DNA of 64,000 bases from Bacillus sp. ISL-37. Lineage in GTDB: Bacteria; Bacillota; Bacilli; Bacillales; Cytobacillaceae. A program made the translations under genes and the position numbers. This document shows, piece by piece, positions 29,297 to 40,246 of the stretch; position 1 is the first letter of the stretch, and each line of letters starts with the position of its first letter. Below the pieces are notes generated by a model. It ran no database searches, was not told where the DNA came from, and was given only the letters and a program-made list of their open reading frames with translations. The stretch is taken from contig NZ_JAGGQL010000005.1 of the NCBI RefSeq assembly GCF_018613315.1, forward strand, positions 295,536-359,535, read 5' to 3'.

Positions 29297-30892
29297 CTAA
29301 TCCTCAGAAATCCAAGTTCGCAATAGCTTTGCGAAATCCTCTGGCTTTTCTTTCGCCATTTTTTCCAGCTGCTTTTTCTTCATTGTGCCTTCTGTCTCAA
29401 ATTCCTTGTTCACATCAGGAACACGAATTTGCTCATATTTTTCTTCCATTACATATTCTTCTTCTACTTCTTTCTTTCTCGATCTCATAAATAGAAGTAA
29501 TAAGACTACAATACCTGCTAGCAATAATCCGCCAACAAGGTATACCCACCAAGGCAGCTTCTCTACAGTATTATTATTATCGAAGGTGACTTTACCATTG
29601 AACGGCTGCACGGATACAACGACCTTATCTTCGATGACTTCATCTGTCAGCTCTTCGCCTAACGAACCCTTATCAATGGTCGTCCTGACGATGGTACCAA
29701 GAATTTTTGTAATATCCTCTACACGTTCCTGCGGCAATGAATTACGGTCATCTGGAGTTGGCGGTTCGACCATCACCTGAATCCCAAGATCTCTCACCTT
29801 GTATGGACTCTCGGTGATTTCCTTGCGAATTCTGCTGACCTCATTATTTATTGTTTCTTCGACTCTCTCATAATCTCCGTTGCCGTTTGCGCCCTCAAGG
29901 TATTGAGCACCAGTGGTTTCACCAGGGTTTCCTCCCTCGGGAATTCCTCCTGCCTGATCTGCATTCCCAGTGAAGGTTTCAGTAATTCGCTGGGCACTGA
30001 TTGCGATTCCTTCCATATTTTCTTTATCAACAGGCTCAACGATGTTTTCTTCTCTGTTTTCCTGGGTAAAGTCTACATCGGCGGTAACGGAAACAACTAC
30101 TTTATCATGCCCCATAAGAGTGCCTAGCAAATTTTGGACTTGCCTTTGCACATCTCTCTCAATTTGCTGTTTGATCTGATGCTGAGAAGCAAAGGAGGCT
30201 CCACTGGAATTATTTTCATTTTTTAGATCAAAGTACTCAAAATATTGATTCATGATGACGATATTATCTGTAGGAAGGTTAGGAACACTTTTAGCTACTA
30301 AGTGATAGAGTGCATTTATTTGATCTTCCTTGAATTGATAACCTGGGCTTGTATTTAGCACGATGGATGCCGATGCAGGCTGCTCATTATCGCTAACAAA
30401 AATCCCTTTTTCAGGCAGGTTAATCATTACCTTCGCATCATTGACGCCATCGATTCCTTTCATCAAATCAGCAAGCTCTGTTTGCATAGCATCCAGTTTT
30501 AAAACAAAGAATTCATTATCTGTCATACCGAGGCCGGCATTCTGGCTGAAAAATGAATAATCGATACTTCCTGATTTAGGAATTCCTTCAGCTGCCAGCT
30601 CAACTTTTAAGCTATCAACCGATTCTTTCGGAACAAGGATGGTATTGCCCCCATCTGCAATTTCAGATTTTATGCCCCTTGCATCAAGGCTTTCTTTGAT
30701 ACTTCCAGTCTCGGCTGGAGAAAGATTGCTATAAAGCGGCTCAAGGGATGTCCTCGAGGTAAAAAAGGCTGTAAGGACGGCTACTGTCAAAACAAAGAAA
30801 ATAGACGCACCAAGACTGATTTTTTGCTTTCTGGTGCGCCCTTGCCAGAAATCCTTCATTGTATGTATATACTTTTGAACGGTTTCTTTCAT
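29297..30892 (-). CDS. fliF: Flagellar MS-ring protein FliF
   Basis: FliF builds the membrane MS ring. The 531-residue product has membrane segments at about 24-46 and 438-460, ring-building motifs between them (LEPLYSNLSPAETGSI near 52, SIVLNTSPG near 177) and a C-terminal cytoplasmic tail ending AKLLRTWISED that binds FliG. A 77-base gap to fliE is the longest in the early operon but shows no promoter on this strand. Confidence 0.97.
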   Translation of the reverse strand: MKETVQKYIHTMKDFWQGRTRKQKISLGASIFFVLTVAVLTAFFTSRTSLEPLYSNLSPAETGSIKESLDARGIKSEIADGGNTILVPKESVDSLKVELAAEGIPKSGSIDYSFFSQNAGLGMTDNEFFVLKLDAMQTELADLMKGIDGVNDAKVMINLPEKGIFVSDNEQPASASIVLNTSPGYQFKEDQINALYHLVAKSVPNLPTDNIVIMNQYFEYFDLKNENNSSGASFASQHQIKQQIERDVQRQVQNLLGTLMGHDKVVVSVTADVDFTQENREENIVEPVDKENMEGIAISAQRITETFTGNADQAGGIPEGGNPGETTGAQYLEGANGNGDYERVEETINNEVSRIRKEITESPYKVRDLGIQVMVEPPTPDDRNSLPQERVEDITKILGTIVRTTIDKGSLGEELTDEVIEDKVVVSVQPFNGKVTFDNNNTVEKLPWWVYLVGGLLLAGIVVLLLLFMRSRKKEVEEEYVMEEKYEQIRVPDVNKEFETEGTMKKKQLEKMAKEKPEDFAKLLRTWISED

Positions 30893-30969
30893 TTCAATCC
30901 CCCGGTTATTAAGTCTCTTCTTTTTATATAGCTAATAACCGATATAATCTTAGTTTTTAGCTCATATTA

Positions 30970-31281
30970 TTAAACTTGCATTCTCATCATTTCCTGATAT
31001 GCTTCAACCACTTTGTTTCTGACTTCCATTGTAGCCTGCAGTGTAATGCTCGCCTTTTGGCTCGCAATCATTACCTGATGGAGGTCAACGTTCTCCCCAC
31101 GAGCTAGTTTTTCCGTCATTGCATCTGACTGAAGCTGTGTTTTATTTAAATTATCAATAGATTGCTTAAGTACGGACGAAAAACTCTTTTGCGCTTCGTA
31201 TGGTGTAGGTGTGGGAGTAGACACTTTTGTATCAAATGGCCTGACCATTTGGCTAACAGAATTAATCCCAGCTGAGTTCAT
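30970..31281 (-). CDS. fliE: Flagellar hook-basal body protein FliE
   Basis: FliE joins the MS ring/export gate to the rod and is exported. Of 103 residues, the C-terminal part with LARGENVDLHQVMIASQKAS and EVRNKVVEAYQEMMRMQV is the conserved family core; the first 45 residues are variable. It lies between flgC and fliF. Confidence 0.95.
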   Translation of the reverse strand: MNSAGINSVSQMVRPFDTKVSTPTPTPYEAQKSFSSVLKQSIDNLNKTQLQSDAMTEKLARGENVDLHQVMIASQKASITLQATMEVRNKVVEAYQEMMRMQV

Positions 31282-31293
31282 TTAGTTCTCTCC

Positions 31294-31743
31294 TTATTTT
31301 CCTATTTCGAGGGCTTTCATCATCATGCCTTTGGAAGCATTGAAAACTGTGACATTTGCTTCATAAGATCGTGTCGCGCTTATTAAATCCACCATTTCCC
31401 TTAATGGATCGACATTGGGATACGCAACATACCCCTCTTGATTTGCATCCGGGTGTTCAGGATCATATACCATCTTAAGAGGATTTTCCCTGTCCTCTAT
31501 TATTCTCGATACTTTAACTCCATTTCCCGTCCCTGATCCGTCTGTTTTCCCCATTGCTTTATTTAGGAATGAAGAAAAATTTCCTTCCTTAGGTTGCAGG
31601 ACGACCATTTTCCTGAGGTACGGCTCTCCATTTACGCCTCTTGTAGAATCTACATTCGCCATGTTGGAAGAAATGACATCCATTCTGAGGCGCTGGGCGG
31701 TTAAAGCAGATGCTGTCGTGTTCATGCTATGAAACATGCTCAT
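31294..31743 (-). CDS. flgC: Flagellar proximal rod protein FlgC
   Basis: FlgC is a proximal rod subunit. The 149 residues begin MSMFHSMNTTASALTAQRLR with MDVISSNMANVDST and end with ATRSYEANVTVFNASKGMM, the paired rod-family helices. YPNVDPLREMVDLI near 108 is specific to FlgC. It follows flgB by two bases. Confidence 0.97.
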   Translation of the reverse strand: MSMFHSMNTTASALTAQRLRMDVISSNMANVDSTRGVNGEPYLRKMVVLQPKEGNFSSFLNKAMGKTDGSGTGNGVKVSRIIEDRENPLKMVYDPEHPDANQEGYVAYPNVDPLREMVDLISATRSYEANVTVFNASKGMMMKALEIGK

Positions 31744-31745
31744 GC

Positions 31746-32141
31746 TTATTTACCTCCCCTAATGACTGTTTGGAGAGAGTTGAACTTTCCATTAATCCTC
31801 TCGGTCAGCGCATTATAGTAAATTTGGTTTGTAGCCAGATCGGCCATTTCTTTATCCAAATCAACACTATTCCCATTCTCGTTATAATTCACGTTCGGAT
31901 TAGTAACGACTCCAGGCAAACGACTCGCTTTGCTGCTGAAATCATAATGGCGGGCATCTGATCTATTCGCTTGAAAGGATTTGCCCATCACATCCTGAAA
32001 TACAGCCTTGAAGGACACGTCCTTTGCTTTATAGTTCGGTGTATCAACATTCGCGATATTCTGCGAAATGACTTTTTGCTTCGCAGAAGAATAGTTCAAC
32101 GCATGTTCTAGGGTTGATACAGTGTTTGAAAACAACTTCAT
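31746..32141 (-). CDS. flgB: Flagellar proximal rod protein FlgB
   Basis: FlgB is the first rod subunit and first gene of fla/che. The 131 residues carry SAKQKVISQNIANVDTPNYK near 22-41, family signature, and a C-terminal helix with NQIYYNALTERINGKF. The ATG at 32141 follows AGGTG by 5 bases; the frame extension to 32156 is upstream of the ribosome site and rejected. Confidence 0.97.
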   Translation of the reverse strand: MKLFSNTVSTLEHALNYSSAKQKVISQNIANVDTPNYKAKDVSFKAVFQDVMGKSFQANRSDARHYDFSSKASRLPGVVTNPNVNYNENGNSVDLDKEMADLATNQIYYNALTERINGKFNSLQTVIRGGK

Positions 32142-32209
32142 TATAGCACCTCGCAATTGCCCTACTGGATTATTTTGGTGAATTTTGTAGTTCCTTGCTG
32201 AATTTCGTC

Positions 32210-32238
32210 ATTATATTCCTAATTGTAAAGAATCTGAA
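32210..32238 (-). promoter_or_regulatory. Candidate SigA promoter of the fla/che operon
   Basis: TTCAGA (32238-32233) and a consensus TATAAT (32215-32210) are 17 bases apart on the minus strand, ending about 70 bases before the flgB ATG. This matches the expected place of the main fla/che promoter. No SigD-type promoter (TAAA...CCGATAT) was found in the same gap. Confidence 0.55.
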
Positions 32239-32252
32239 ATAATCTGTCTATG

Positions 32253-32267
32253 TACTTTCAGTTAATT
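32253..32267. promoter_or_regulatory. CodY-box-like sequence upstream of fla/che
   Basis: TACTTTCAGTTAATT matches the CodY box AATTTTCWGAAAATT at 11 of 15 positions, about 15 bases upstream of the -35. CodY represses fla/che in B. subtilis, so the place fits, but the region is very A+T rich and chance matches are likely. Confidence 0.25.
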
Positions 32268-32600
32268 TTTATCATGCATTATGCTCATTTTTAAAAATGG
32301 TATAAAAGACCTATAAGTTTGCTTTATTGATTTTTTTTACCAATTAACCTTATGTTTCTGTAAAGTTTTTTAAAAAATATAAGAAAAAAGAATCACAAAA
32401 TGGTTTGTTTATTATTTTTTATTAGGTCAAAAAACCTATATAAAAAGTCATTTTTTCCATTTTTTTCTACCAAATAAGCATAACCTTTGACAGTAAAATT
32501 AGAAGCGTGTAAAAAACCCGAAACAAAATTGTAATATTTATCTGTTAAAAACCTTATTGTCCTGCCGCCACTATTTTACGGTCCTGTTAGACAAGATGTA

Positions 32601-32640
32601 AAAAAACACAAAAAAATCCGCTGAAGATCAGCGGATTTTT
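32601..32640 (-). terminator. Terminator of codY
   Basis: AAAAATCCGCTGA and TCAGCGGATTTTT form a perfect stem with a short loop right after the codY stop, followed by TGTGTTTTTTT on the minus strand. It separates codY from the fla/che promoter. Confidence 0.85.
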
Positions 32641-32643
32641 GCT

Positions 32644-33423
32644 TTAGTTACTTTTTAACTTTTCGAGTTCAAATAGGAACTTGTCATTTAATACCTTGAT
32701 ATAAGTTCCTTTCATTCCAAGGGAACGGGACTCGATAACACCTGCGCTTTCTAGCTTGCGTAGTGCGTTGACGATTACGGAACGTGTGATCCCTACTCTG
32801 TCAGCGATTTTGGAAGCAACTAGAAGACCTTCTTTTCCGTTAAGTTCTTCAAAGATGTGCTCGATCGCTTCAAGTTCACTGTAGGATAATGAACTGATTG
32901 CCATTTGGACTACAGCCTTGCTTCTTGCTTCATCCTCAATCTCTTCTGCCTTTTCACGAAGGATTTCCATTCCTACAACGGTTGCGCCATATTCTCCAAG
33001 GATAAGGTCATCGTCGTGGAATTGTTCTTCAAGACGGGCAAGGATCAATGTTCCCAGACGTTCACCACCGCCGATGATCGGCACGATTGTTGTTAAGCCG
33101 TTTTTGAAAAGTTCTTTGTTTTCAACAGGGAATGCTGTGTACTCACTCTCAACATCCAGGTTCGGTGATGTCTCCTGGATATTGAAAAGATTCTTCGTAT
33201 ACTCTTCAGGGAATTGGCGGTCTTCGAGCATTTTTACCATACGCTCGTTTTCAATTTGCTGATTGATTCCTAAGCCTAAAAGCTTTCCTCTGCGGCTTAC
33301 CACAAAGATGTTGGCCTCGATTACTTCACTTAGTGTTTCTGACATTTCTTTAAAGTTTACCGGTTTACCGGCAGCTTTTTGGAGCAGGGCATTAATTTTT
33401 CTAGTTTTTGATAGTAAGTCCAT
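32644..33423 (-). CDS. codY: GTP- and branched-chain amino acid-sensing repressor CodY
   Basis: CodY represses nitrogen, carbon and motility genes when GTP and isoleucine/valine are plentiful. The 259 residues contain the N-terminal GAF-like effector domain (about 1-155) and a C-terminal winged helix-turn-helix with [20 protein letters not shown] near 205. It stands after hslU and before flgB, as in B. subtilis. ATG at 33423 follows AGGAGG. The 128-base gap before it may hold its own promoter but I see no good match. Confidence 0.98.
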   Translation of the reverse strand: MDLLSKTRKINALLQKAAGKPVNFKEMSETLSEVIEANIFVVSRRGKLLGLGINQQIENERMVKMLEDRQFPEEYTKNLFNIQETSPNLDVESEYTAFPVENKELFKNGLTTIVPIIGGGERLGTLILARLEEQFHDDDLILGEYGATVVGMEILREKAEEIEDEARSKAVVQMAISSLSYSELEAIEHIFEELNGKEGLLVASKIADRVGITRSVIVNALRKLESAGVIESRSLGMKGTYIKVLNDKFLFELEKLKSN

Positions 33424-33551
33424 TGTTTCTTCCTCCTATTTGCTTCAACAAAAAATACATTTATTTTAATCCTGGCTAGTTTCAATACTTAAGCACAATA
33501 AGCAGTCTTTATTTGTCTACCCTATTGAGTATGCATTAAAACGAGTAACCA

Positions 33552-34958
33552 TTATAATATGAACTGGCTTAAATCTTTGTTTCTTGAGATAGCACCAAGT
33601 TTTTCTTCTACATATTGCGGAGTAATCGCTACCTTCTCCAAATTGATATCTGGAGCTTCAAAGCTCAGGTCTTCAAGCAGCTTCTCAAGAATTGTCTGCA
33701 GTCTTCGCGCTCCGATGTTATCCGTATTCTGATTCACATCATAAGCGACTTCAGCTATCTTACGAATAGCATCGTCAGAAAATTCAATTTGTATACCTTC
33801 TGTTTCCAATAAAGCTTCATATTGCTTTGTAAGTGCATTATCAGGCTCAACAAGAATCCTGTAAAAGTCCTCAACTGTCAGCTTAGTAAGCTCTACCCTG
33901 ATTGGGAAACGCCCTTGCAATTCAGGTATCAGATCAGAAGGCTTTGCCATATGGAAAGCACCAGCAGCGACAAATAGGATATGGTCTGTTTTGACCGGAC
34001 CGTACTTCGTGTTTACAGTAGACCCTTCCACAACCGGGAGTATATCCCTCTGAACACCCTCACGAGAAACATCCGCACTGGAACCTCCGGAGTTCTTGCT
34101 TGCAATCTTGTCAATTTCATCAATGAAAATGATGCCGGCCTGCTCAGCACGGAATGTAGCTTCCTGAGTCACCTCATCCATATCAATCAGCTTATGGGCT
34201 TCCTCATTGATTAATAACTTCCTGGCCTCACGTACAGGCAGCTTTCGTTTCTTGCGTTTCTTAGGCACCAAGCCACTCAAAGCATCCTGCATATTCATTC
34301 CCATTTGTTCCATTCCAGAACCCTGGAGCATATCAAACATGGAAGGCGTCTGCTCCTCGACTTCGACGGTTACCAACTCATCCTCAAGTTCACCTTTTTC
34401 GAGCTTTTCCTTGATGACTTTACGCTTTTCGAATAACCCTAAATCTTCTGATTGGTTTTGCTCTTGATCAGGCTGCTGCTGGCTTCCACCGAACAACATT
34501 TCAAGTGGATTTTTGTAATTCACTGATTTTTTCGCTGAAGGGACTAACAGTTCGACAAGACGGCGGTTTGCATTTTCTTCTGCCGGTTCCTTGACACGCT
34601 CCATTTTTTCCTCTTTTACAAGCCTGATTGAGGTTTCAACAAGATCCCGAACCATGGATTCGACATCACGGCCAACATAACCGACTTCAGTGAACTTAGT
34701 CGCTTCCACCTTTACGAAAGGAGCGCCAACTAACTTAGCCATCCTTCTGGCAATCTCAGTTTTACCTACACCAGTAGGTCCAATCATCAGGATATTCTTA
34801 GGGATGATTTCATCCCGGATATTTTCAGCGAGCAAGCCACGGCGGTATCTATTCCTGAGAGCAACTGCAACAGCTTTTTTAGCATCCTTTTGACCGATAA
34901 TATACTGGTCCAGCTTTTCCACGATCTGCCTTGGAGTTAAATTTGTCGTTTGTTTCAC
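33552..34958 (-). CDS. hslU: HslUV protease ATPase subunit HslU (ClpY)
   Basis: HslU unfolds proteins and feeds them to HslV. From GTG 34958 (AAGGAG 8 bases upstream) it has 468 residues. Walker A GPTGVGKT lies at 60-67, an inserted I-domain rich in charged and Gln residues at about 110-235, Walker [10 protein letters not shown] near 276, and the C-terminus [15 protein letters not shown] fits into HslV. A longer frame to 35033 would overlap hslV and is rejected. Confidence 0.96.
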   Translation of the reverse strand: MKQTTNLTPRQIVEKLDQYIIGQKDAKKAVAVALRNRYRRGLLAENIRDEIIPKNILMIGPTGVGKTEIARRMAKLVGAPFVKVEATKFTEVGYVGRDVESMVRDLVETSIRLVKEEKMERVKEPAEENANRRLVELLVPSAKKSVNYKNPLEMLFGGSQQQPDQEQNQSEDLGLFEKRKVIKEKLEKGELEDELVTVEVEEQTPSMFDMLQGSGMEQMGMNMQDALSGLVPKKRKKRKLPVREARKLLINEEAHKLIDMDEVTQEATFRAEQAGIIFIDEIDKIASKNSGGSSADVSREGVQRDILPVVEGSTVNTKYGPVKTDHILFVAAGAFHMAKPSDLIPELQGRFPIRVELTKLTVEDFYRILVEPDNALTKQYEALLETEGIQIEFSDDAIRKIAEVAYDVNQNTDNIGARRLQTILEKLLEDLSFEAPDINLEKVAITPQYVEEKLGAISRNKDLSQFIL

Positions 34959-34977
34959 ACTCAACACTCCTTTTCCG

Positions 34978-35520
34978 TTACAGTTCTTCCACGATAATAT
35001 TGTGGTTTGTGTAAACACAAATGTCAGCAGCAATTTCCAATGAAGACTTCGCGATTTCTTTTGCTGTTAAATGGTCTCCAGCATATTGCTTTAATGCACG
35101 GCCAGCAGACAAGGCATAATTACCACCAGAACCAATCGCCAGAATGCCATCATCAGGTTCAATGACTTCGCCTGTTCCGGAAATAAGAAGCATATCAGTC
35201 TCATTCAATACAATCAGCATTGCCTCGAGCTTCCTTAGGACTTTATCACTTCTCCATTGCTTTGCAAGTTCGACCGCGGCTCTTTGGAGATTTCCGTTAT
35301 ATTCCTCGAGCTTACCTTCGAACATCTCAAACAGGGTGAATGCATCTGCGACTGAACCGGCAAATCCTGCAATTACTTTACCATTAAACAACTTTCGGAC
35401 CTTCTTTGCTGTGTGTTTCATCACTACAGCATTCCCAAAGGTCACCTGGCCATCGCCTGACATTGCGCATTGGCCTTTATGTTGAACAGCAAATATCGTT
35501 GTGGCATGGAATTCTGACAT
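34978..35520 (-). CDS. hslV: HslUV peptidase subunit HslV (ClpQ/CodW)
   Basis: HslV is the proteasome-like peptidase chamber. The 180-residue product begins [14 protein letters not shown]. As in B. subtilis CodW, a few residues precede the Thr-Thr that is N-terminal and catalytic in other bacteria, so an N-terminal Ser may serve as nucleophile. [20 protein letters not shown] near 40-60 and [14 protein letters not shown] near 131 are family signatures. It lies 20 bases after xerC and before hslU. Confidence 0.96.
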   Translation of the reverse strand: MSEFHATTIFAVQHKGQCAMSGDGQVTFGNAVVMKHTAKKVRKLFNGKVIAGFAGSVADAFTLFEMFEGKLEEYNGNLQRAAVELAKQWRSDKVLRKLEAMLIVLNETDMLLISGTGEVIEPDDGILAIGSGGNYALSAGRALKQYAGDHLTAKEIAKSSLEIAADICVYTNHNIIVEEL

Positions 35521-35540
35521 ACCTTCGTCCTCCTTTTGGC

Positions 35541-36443
35541 TTAAGCCCTCGGATGATGTGACATATAAATATTGCGCAAGTGCTCTTTCGTAACATGGGT
35601 ATAGACTTGCGTTGAAGACAGGAAGGCATGGCCCATTAGCTCCTGGACAGTCCTCATATCTGCTCCATTGCTCATCATATGTGTAGCAAAGGAATGGCGC
35701 AGTTTATGGGGATGGATTTTCCCAGTCAGGGCAGACTTTTCGATCAGCTTATTCAGGATTTCCCTGATTCCTCTGTCCGTGAGAGGCCCACCCCGGAAAT
35801 TCAAAAACAAATGGCCATGATCATCTTTAGTCTTCAGAAGCTCTGGTCTTCCATTCTTTATGTAGTCTTCAATCGCATCCTGAGCAAAACTTCCGAAAGG
35901 CACATATCTATCCTTTTTCCTTTTTCCATGAATTAAAACTGTGGATAGAGATAAATCTATATCCTTCATCTGGATTTTACAGCACTCACCTACACGGATT
36001 CCTGTAGCGTAAAGCAGTTCCAAAAGGGCTTTGTTCCTTTTCCCAATCGCAGTTTCGGTTTCACATGCGTTAAACAGCTGGGAAAGTTCCTCTTCATAAA
36101 AAAAATCTGGCAGTCGCTTTTCCAGTTTGGGTATGGATACCAGGGAAAAAGGATTATCTCCTACCATTTTTTCACGAAGCAAAAACTTATAAAAGCTGCG
36201 CATACATGAAATCCTGCGGGCGACAGACTTTCTGGAGAGCTGCTGGTCAAATAATTTCGTGAGGTAAATCCTTGTATCAGCATACTCAACAGCATCAAGG
36301 CTAGTCAGTCCTTGTTCAGACATGAACAAAAAAAATCCCCTAATATCATGTTGATAATGTTCAATTGTATATTGTGAGTAATTTTTTTCAATTTGTAAAT
36401 ATTCAATAAATAAGTTTAAAGAATTGTTCACATTTGCATCCAT
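35541..36443 (-). CDS. xerC: Tyrosine recombinase XerC (CodV)
   Basis: XerC with XerD resolves chromosome dimers at dif. The 300-residue product has an N-terminal SAM-like domain (about 1-95) and a catalytic domain with Arg in [10 protein letters not shown] near 148, Lys in [21 protein letters not shown] near 246, and the nucleophilic Tyr in STQVYTHVT near 280. First gene of the xerC-hslV-hslU-codY group, 60 bases after trmFO. Confidence 0.95.
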   Translation of the reverse strand: MDANVNNSLNLFIEYLQIEKNYSQYTIEHYQHDIRGFFLFMSEQGLTSLDAVEYADTRIYLTKLFDQQLSRKSVARRISCMRSFYKFLLREKMVGDNPFSLVSIPKLEKRLPDFFYEEELSQLFNACETETAIGKRNKALLELLYATGIRVGECCKIQMKDIDLSLSTVLIHGKRKKDRYVPFGSFAQDAIEDYIKNGRPELLKTKDDHGHLFLNFRGGPLTDRGIREILNKLIEKSALTGKIHPHKLRHSFATHMMSNGADMRTVQELMGHAFLSSTQVYTHVTKEHLRNIYMSHHPRA

Positions 36444-36503
36444 CTCGTCACCTCACAAGGGCTACTAAATAGTATCATATTTATATAGCCCTCGCAATAT
36501 AAA

Positions 36504-37811
36504 TTACAAATTTTTCACAAATTTCTGAATTGTTTCCAATGCTCTGGAAGCATGCTTCTCATTACGTTCCTGCTTAGCCTTGATTTTCTCTGGAAGATCA
36601 GGGAAAAGCCCGAAGTTTGCATTCATCGGCTGGAAGTTTTTCGCGTTCGTTGTTGTAATATATCTGGCCATGCTTCCCATTGCTGTTTCATGCGGGAATT
36701 CCACCGGCTCTTCGCCTTTTACAAGACGTGCAGCATTGATTCCAGCAATCATGCCGCTCGCTGCTGATTCTACATACCCTTCGACCCCAGTCATTTGTCC
36801 TGCAAAGAATAAATCTTCTCTATTCCTGAATTGATATGTTGCTTTTAAAACCTTAGGTGAGTTGATAAAGGTATTACGATGCATGACACCGTACCGTACA
36901 ATTTCAGCGTTTTCCAAACCAGGAATCAGTTGAATGACTTCCTTTTGCGGTCCCCACTTAAGATGAGTCTGGAAGCCTACAATATTGTAAAGTGTACCAG
37001 CAGCATCATCCTGGCGAAGCTGGACTACGGCATAAGGACGCTTTCCAGTTCTAGGATCCTCCAGGCCAACCGGCTTCATCGGTCCGAAAAGCATTGTCTT
37101 TCTTCCTCTTTGGCCCATGACCTCGATCGGCATACAACCTTCAAAAAAGATTTCTTTTTCAAATTCCTTAAGCGGAACTGTTTCAGCAGAGATCAACGCT
37201 TCATAAAAACGGTCGAATTCTTCCTCTGTCATCGGACAGTTAAGGTATGCTGCTTCTCCTTTGTCATATCGGGATTTCAGATAGACCTTATCCATGTCGA
37301 TGCTGTCTTTTTCAATAATGGGAGCTGCAGCGTCATAAAAATACAAATATTCTTCCCCTGTAAGCTCCTTTAGTTGTTGGGACAGCGTCTGGCTTGTCAA
37401 AGGCCCCGTGGCGATGATGGTCGGCCCCTGTGGTATTTCAGTGATTTCTTCATTAAATACAGTAACATTAGGATGTTCCTTCACACGGCTAGTGACATGT
37501 GCCGCAAACTCATGGCGATCAACTGCCAAAGCTCCGCCTGCAGGCACAGCACATGCATCAGCTGCTCCAATGATGACAGAGTCAAGCTTTCTCATCTCTT
37601 CTTTTAATACACCAACTGCATTTGTTAATGTATTTGCACGCAAAGAGTTACTGCATACCAGTTCAGCAAATTTATCTGTATGGTGAGCAGGCGTCTGCTT
37701 TACCGGTCTCATCTCATATAAGTTCACTTTGATGCCTCTTTCGGCAAGCTGCCATGCGGCTTCACTTCCGGCTAAGCCGGCACCAACTACATTTACTGTA
37801 GCTTCAGTCAT
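36504..37811 (-). CDS. trmFO: tRNA (uracil-54-C5)-methyltransferase TrmFO, folate/FAD type
   Basis: TrmFO makes ribothymidine-54 in tRNA using methylene-tetrahydrofolate and FAD. The N-terminus [19 protein letters not shown] (about 8-26) is the FAD-binding fold, followed by [20 protein letters not shown] near 30 and CSNSLRAN near 53, a conserved Cys-containing motif. Length 435 matches the Gid family. It lies between topA and xerC and appears to have its own promoter. Confidence 0.97.
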   Translation of the reverse strand: MTEATVNVVGAGLAGSEAAWQLAERGIKVNLYEMRPVKQTPAHHTDKFAELVCSNSLRANTLTNAVGVLKEEMRKLDSVIIGAADACAVPAGGALAVDRHEFAAHVTSRVKEHPNVTVFNEEITEIPQGPTIIATGPLTSQTLSQQLKELTGEEYLYFYDAAAPIIEKDSIDMDKVYLKSRYDKGEAAYLNCPMTEEEFDRFYEALISAETVPLKEFEKEIFFEGCMPIEVMGQRGRKTMLFGPMKPVGLEDPRTGKRPYAVVQLRQDDAAGTLYNIVGFQTHLKWGPQKEVIQLIPGLENAEIVRYGVMHRNTFINSPKVLKATYQFRNREDLFFAGQMTGVEGYVESAASGMIAGINAARLVKGEEPVEFPHETAMGSMARYITTTNAKNFQPMNANFGLFPDLPEKIKAKQERNEKHASRALETIQKFVKNL

Positions 37812-38081
37812 TTCTATTTCCTCCAGTAGCTATTAAGAGTAACGCGTTTGCTTATTCTAATCCAAGTTGCCATGTCTGATATGATCTTAACAGGCAAAAA
37901 TAAGCAACTGCCTTTCCAAAAGAATTATTATAACATCTGCCTTGACATAAAGCTTCTATTATATACTCAATCTTACTTACTTTACCCTGATTCCTGTACC
38001 ATTTTGCACTTTACTTTACGAAAAAGAAAGAAAAAAGTTTCACAATCGGTTTAAATTCTCAATTTAACGGTAAACAAAATC
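37812..38081. other. Gap between topA and trmFO
   Basis: About 270 bases without a gene. It contains the extended -10 promoter described below and a second TATAAT about 30 bases further upstream. No RNA gene or repeat recognised. Confidence 0.6.
37927..37935 (-). promoter_or_regulatory. Extended -10 promoter upstream of trmFO
   Basis: TGTTATAAT on the minus strand is a perfect extended -10 (TG-n-TATAAT), about 120 bases before the trmFO ATG. No strong -35 is visible, which extended -10 promoters can tolerate. Confidence 0.5.
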
Positions 38082-38105
38082 AAAGAGTGAGCCCAAGGGC
38101 TCACT
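38082..38105 (-). terminator. Hairpin after topA
   Basis: AGAGTGAGCCC and GGGCTCACTCT form a perfect stem with a 2-base centre directly after the topA stop codon; TTTGATTTTG follows, so the T tract is only moderate. Confidence 0.65.
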
Positions 38106-40181
38106 CTAGCTTTGTGGTTCCTCTTTATAGTCGCATTCTGTACACTGAACCTGGACGCCCTTTTTAAGCTTCTTTTCAACTAGCATATTTTCGCATTTAG
38201 GGCATTTCCTTGCAAGTGGTTTATCCCATGAAAGGAAATCGCATTCAGGGAAACGGTCACAGCCGTAAAAAATCCGGCGTTTCTTGCTCTTCCGCTCAAT
38301 GATATTGCCTTCTTCACACTTAGGGCATTTGACCCCTATCTCCTTGACTATTGCCTTCGTGTTCCTGCAGTCAGGGAAATTGCTGCAGGCCATGAACTTG
38401 CCGTAGCGCCCCATTTTGAATACCATCGGTGAACCGCACTGATCACAATCTTCCCCAGCTGGTTCATCCTTGATTTCAATTTCTTGCATTTCTTTTTCCG
38501 CAACTTCAAGATTCTTTTCAAAATCACGGTAGAATTCGTCAATGACTTTGACCCAATTGATTTTCCCATCTTCGACATTATCGAGATTCTGTTCCATTTT
38601 GGCGGTGAACTCAAGGTCAAGTATTTCCGGGAAAAATTCCAGCATCAGCTCATGGATTACTTCGCCAAGTTCTGTCGGCACGAATCGCTTATTATCAAGT
38701 GATACATAGCCTCTCTTTTGGATCGTATCCAGGGTTGGTGCGTATGTTGATGGCCGTCCAATCCCCATTTCCTCAAGTGTCCTGACGAGCCTAGCTTCTG
38801 TATATCTTGGAGGCGGCTGTGTAAAGTGCTGCTTCGGTTCGATATCTTTCTTCGTGACCTCGTCACCTTGCTTTAGGTCAGGAAGGAATTTATCCTTTTC
38901 TTCCACCTGGTCATCTGAACCTTCAACATAAACCTTCATGAAGCCTGGGAATTTAACCTTCGAGCCAGTCGCACGGAAAGTAACTTCCCCGTTCTTTAAG
39001 TCAACACTCATCGTATCCATAATAGCGGAAGCCATCTGGCTCGCGACGAACCGTTCCCAAATAAGTTTGTAAAGCCTGTATTGATCCCTTGAAAGGAATT
39101 CCTTTATCGTCTCAGGAACCTTCAATGTACTTGTTGGCCGGATCGCTTCGTGGGCATCTTGAGCATTGGATTGTTTCTTCTCTTTCCTTGCCTCGGTCTG
39201 AATGAACTTTTCTCCATACTGAGCAGTGATATACTCCCTTGCTTCACCTTGTGCAACTTCAGAAATCCTGGTAGAGTCCGTTCTCATATAGGTGATTAAA
39301 CCGACTGTCCCTTCCTTTCCCAGGTCGATACCTTCATAAAGCTGCTGCGCAAGCATCATTGTCTTTTTGGCACGGAAGTTAAGCTTTCTTGCTGCCTCCT
39401 GCTGCAAAGAAGAAGTAATGAACGGCGGTGCAGGATTACGTTTACGTTCTTTCTTCGTCACCGACTCAACAGTGAATTTGTTCCCCTTTACTTGTTTAAG
39501 GATGTTCTTGACATCATCTTCTGATTTCAATTCAGTTTTTTGTTTGCCAATTCCGTAAAAAGAAGCTTCAAAAGCACTTTTTCCTTTCAGGAATTCTGCA
39601 CCGATTGTCCAATATTCTTCTGGAACAAACGCAGCGATTTCCTTCTCACGATCAATGATCATCCTTAAGGCAACAGATTGTACGCGTCCTGCGCTCAGCC
39701 CCTTCTTGACCTTCTTCCAAAGCAGCGGGCTGATATTATATCCTACTAGTCTGTCCAGAGCACGACGTGCCTGCTGGGCATCTACGAGGTCCATATTGAT
39801 CGCCCGGGGATGTTTAAAAGATTCCTTGATGGCATCCTTGGTTATCTCATTAAATACAACCCTGCAATCAGAATGGACATCAACGTCAAGACTTTTGGCC
39901 AAATGCCATGCAATTGCTTCCCCTTCTCTGTCGGGGTCAGCCGCGAGATAGACTTTCTTTGCTTTTTTAGCTGCAGATTTCAGTTCCTTTAGTACTGGTC
40001 CCTTACCCCGGATTGTAATGTACTTAGGGGTGTAATTATTTTTCGTATCAATTCCCATCTGGCTCTTAGGCAAATCTATCAAATGCCCCATAGAGGCTTT
40101 CACTTTATATTTTTTTCCAAGATAACGCTCAATCGTCTTAGCCTTTGCAGGCGATTCGACGATGACTAAAAAATCCGACAT
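38106..40181 (-). CDS. topA: DNA topoisomerase I
   Basis: TopA relaxes negatively supercoiled DNA. The 691 residues carry an N-terminal Toprim domain ([17 protein letters not shown] at 6-22, [14 protein letters not shown] near 81), the active Tyr in [13 protein letters not shown] near 300, and three C-terminal Cys4 zinc modules: CDQCG...CSNFPDC near 580, CPKCEEG...CDRFPEC near 620 and CPKCENM...CTEC near 665. The ATG at 40181 follows AAGGAGG and a good promoter lies just upstream. Confidence 0.98.
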   Translation of the reverse strand: MSDFLVIVESPAKAKTIERYLGKKYKVKASMGHLIDLPKSQMGIDTKNNYTPKYITIRGKGPVLKELKSAAKKAKKVYLAADPDREGEAIAWHLAKSLDVDVHSDCRVVFNEITKDAIKESFKHPRAINMDLVDAQQARRALDRLVGYNISPLLWKKVKKGLSAGRVQSVALRMIIDREKEIAAFVPEEYWTIGAEFLKGKSAFEASFYGIGKQKTELKSEDDVKNILKQVKGNKFTVESVTKKERKRNPAPPFITSSLQQEAARKLNFRAKKTMMLAQQLYEGIDLGKEGTVGLITYMRTDSTRISEVAQGEAREYITAQYGEKFIQTEARKEKKQSNAQDAHEAIRPTSTLKVPETIKEFLSRDQYRLYKLIWERFVASQMASAIMDTMSVDLKNGEVTFRATGSKVKFPGFMKVYVEGSDDQVEEKDKFLPDLKQGDEVTKKDIEPKQHFTQPPPRYTEARLVRTLEEMGIGRPSTYAPTLDTIQKRGYVSLDNKRFVPTELGEVIHELMLEFFPEILDLEFTAKMEQNLDNVEDGKINWVKVIDEFYRDFEKNLEVAEKEMQEIEIKDEPAGEDCDQCGSPMVFKMGRYGKFMACSNFPDCRNTKAIVKEIGVKCPKCEEGNIIERKSKKRRIFYGCDRFPECDFLSWDKPLARKCPKCENMLVEKKLKKGVQVQCTECDYKEEPQS

Positions 40182-40217
40182 CCAATTGTCCTCCTTAGAG
40201 GTATAAAATTACATTAA

Positions 40218-40246
40218 TTATTATCAACATATCATAATGTTGTCAA
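40218..40246 (-). promoter_or_regulatory. SigA-type promoter of topA
   Basis: A perfect TTGACA (40246-40241) and TAATAA (40223-40218), 17 bases apart on the minus strand, about 35 bases upstream of the topA ATG. Confidence 0.65.

Larger units (their letters stand above)
32142..32643. other. A+T-rich gap between codY and flgB
   Basis: About 500 bases with no supportable gene on either strand. It holds the codY terminator at the codY end, the candidate fla/che promoter at the flgB end and long A/T tracts between, which may bend DNA or bind regulators. No other repeat or RNA gene is evident. Confidence 0.7.

Noticed and set aside
30931..30950. SigD-like -10 sequence CCGATAT on the plus strand between fliE and fliF
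   Set aside because: No TAAA -35 at the right distance, and it would drive antisense transcription into the fliE side with no gene on that strand.
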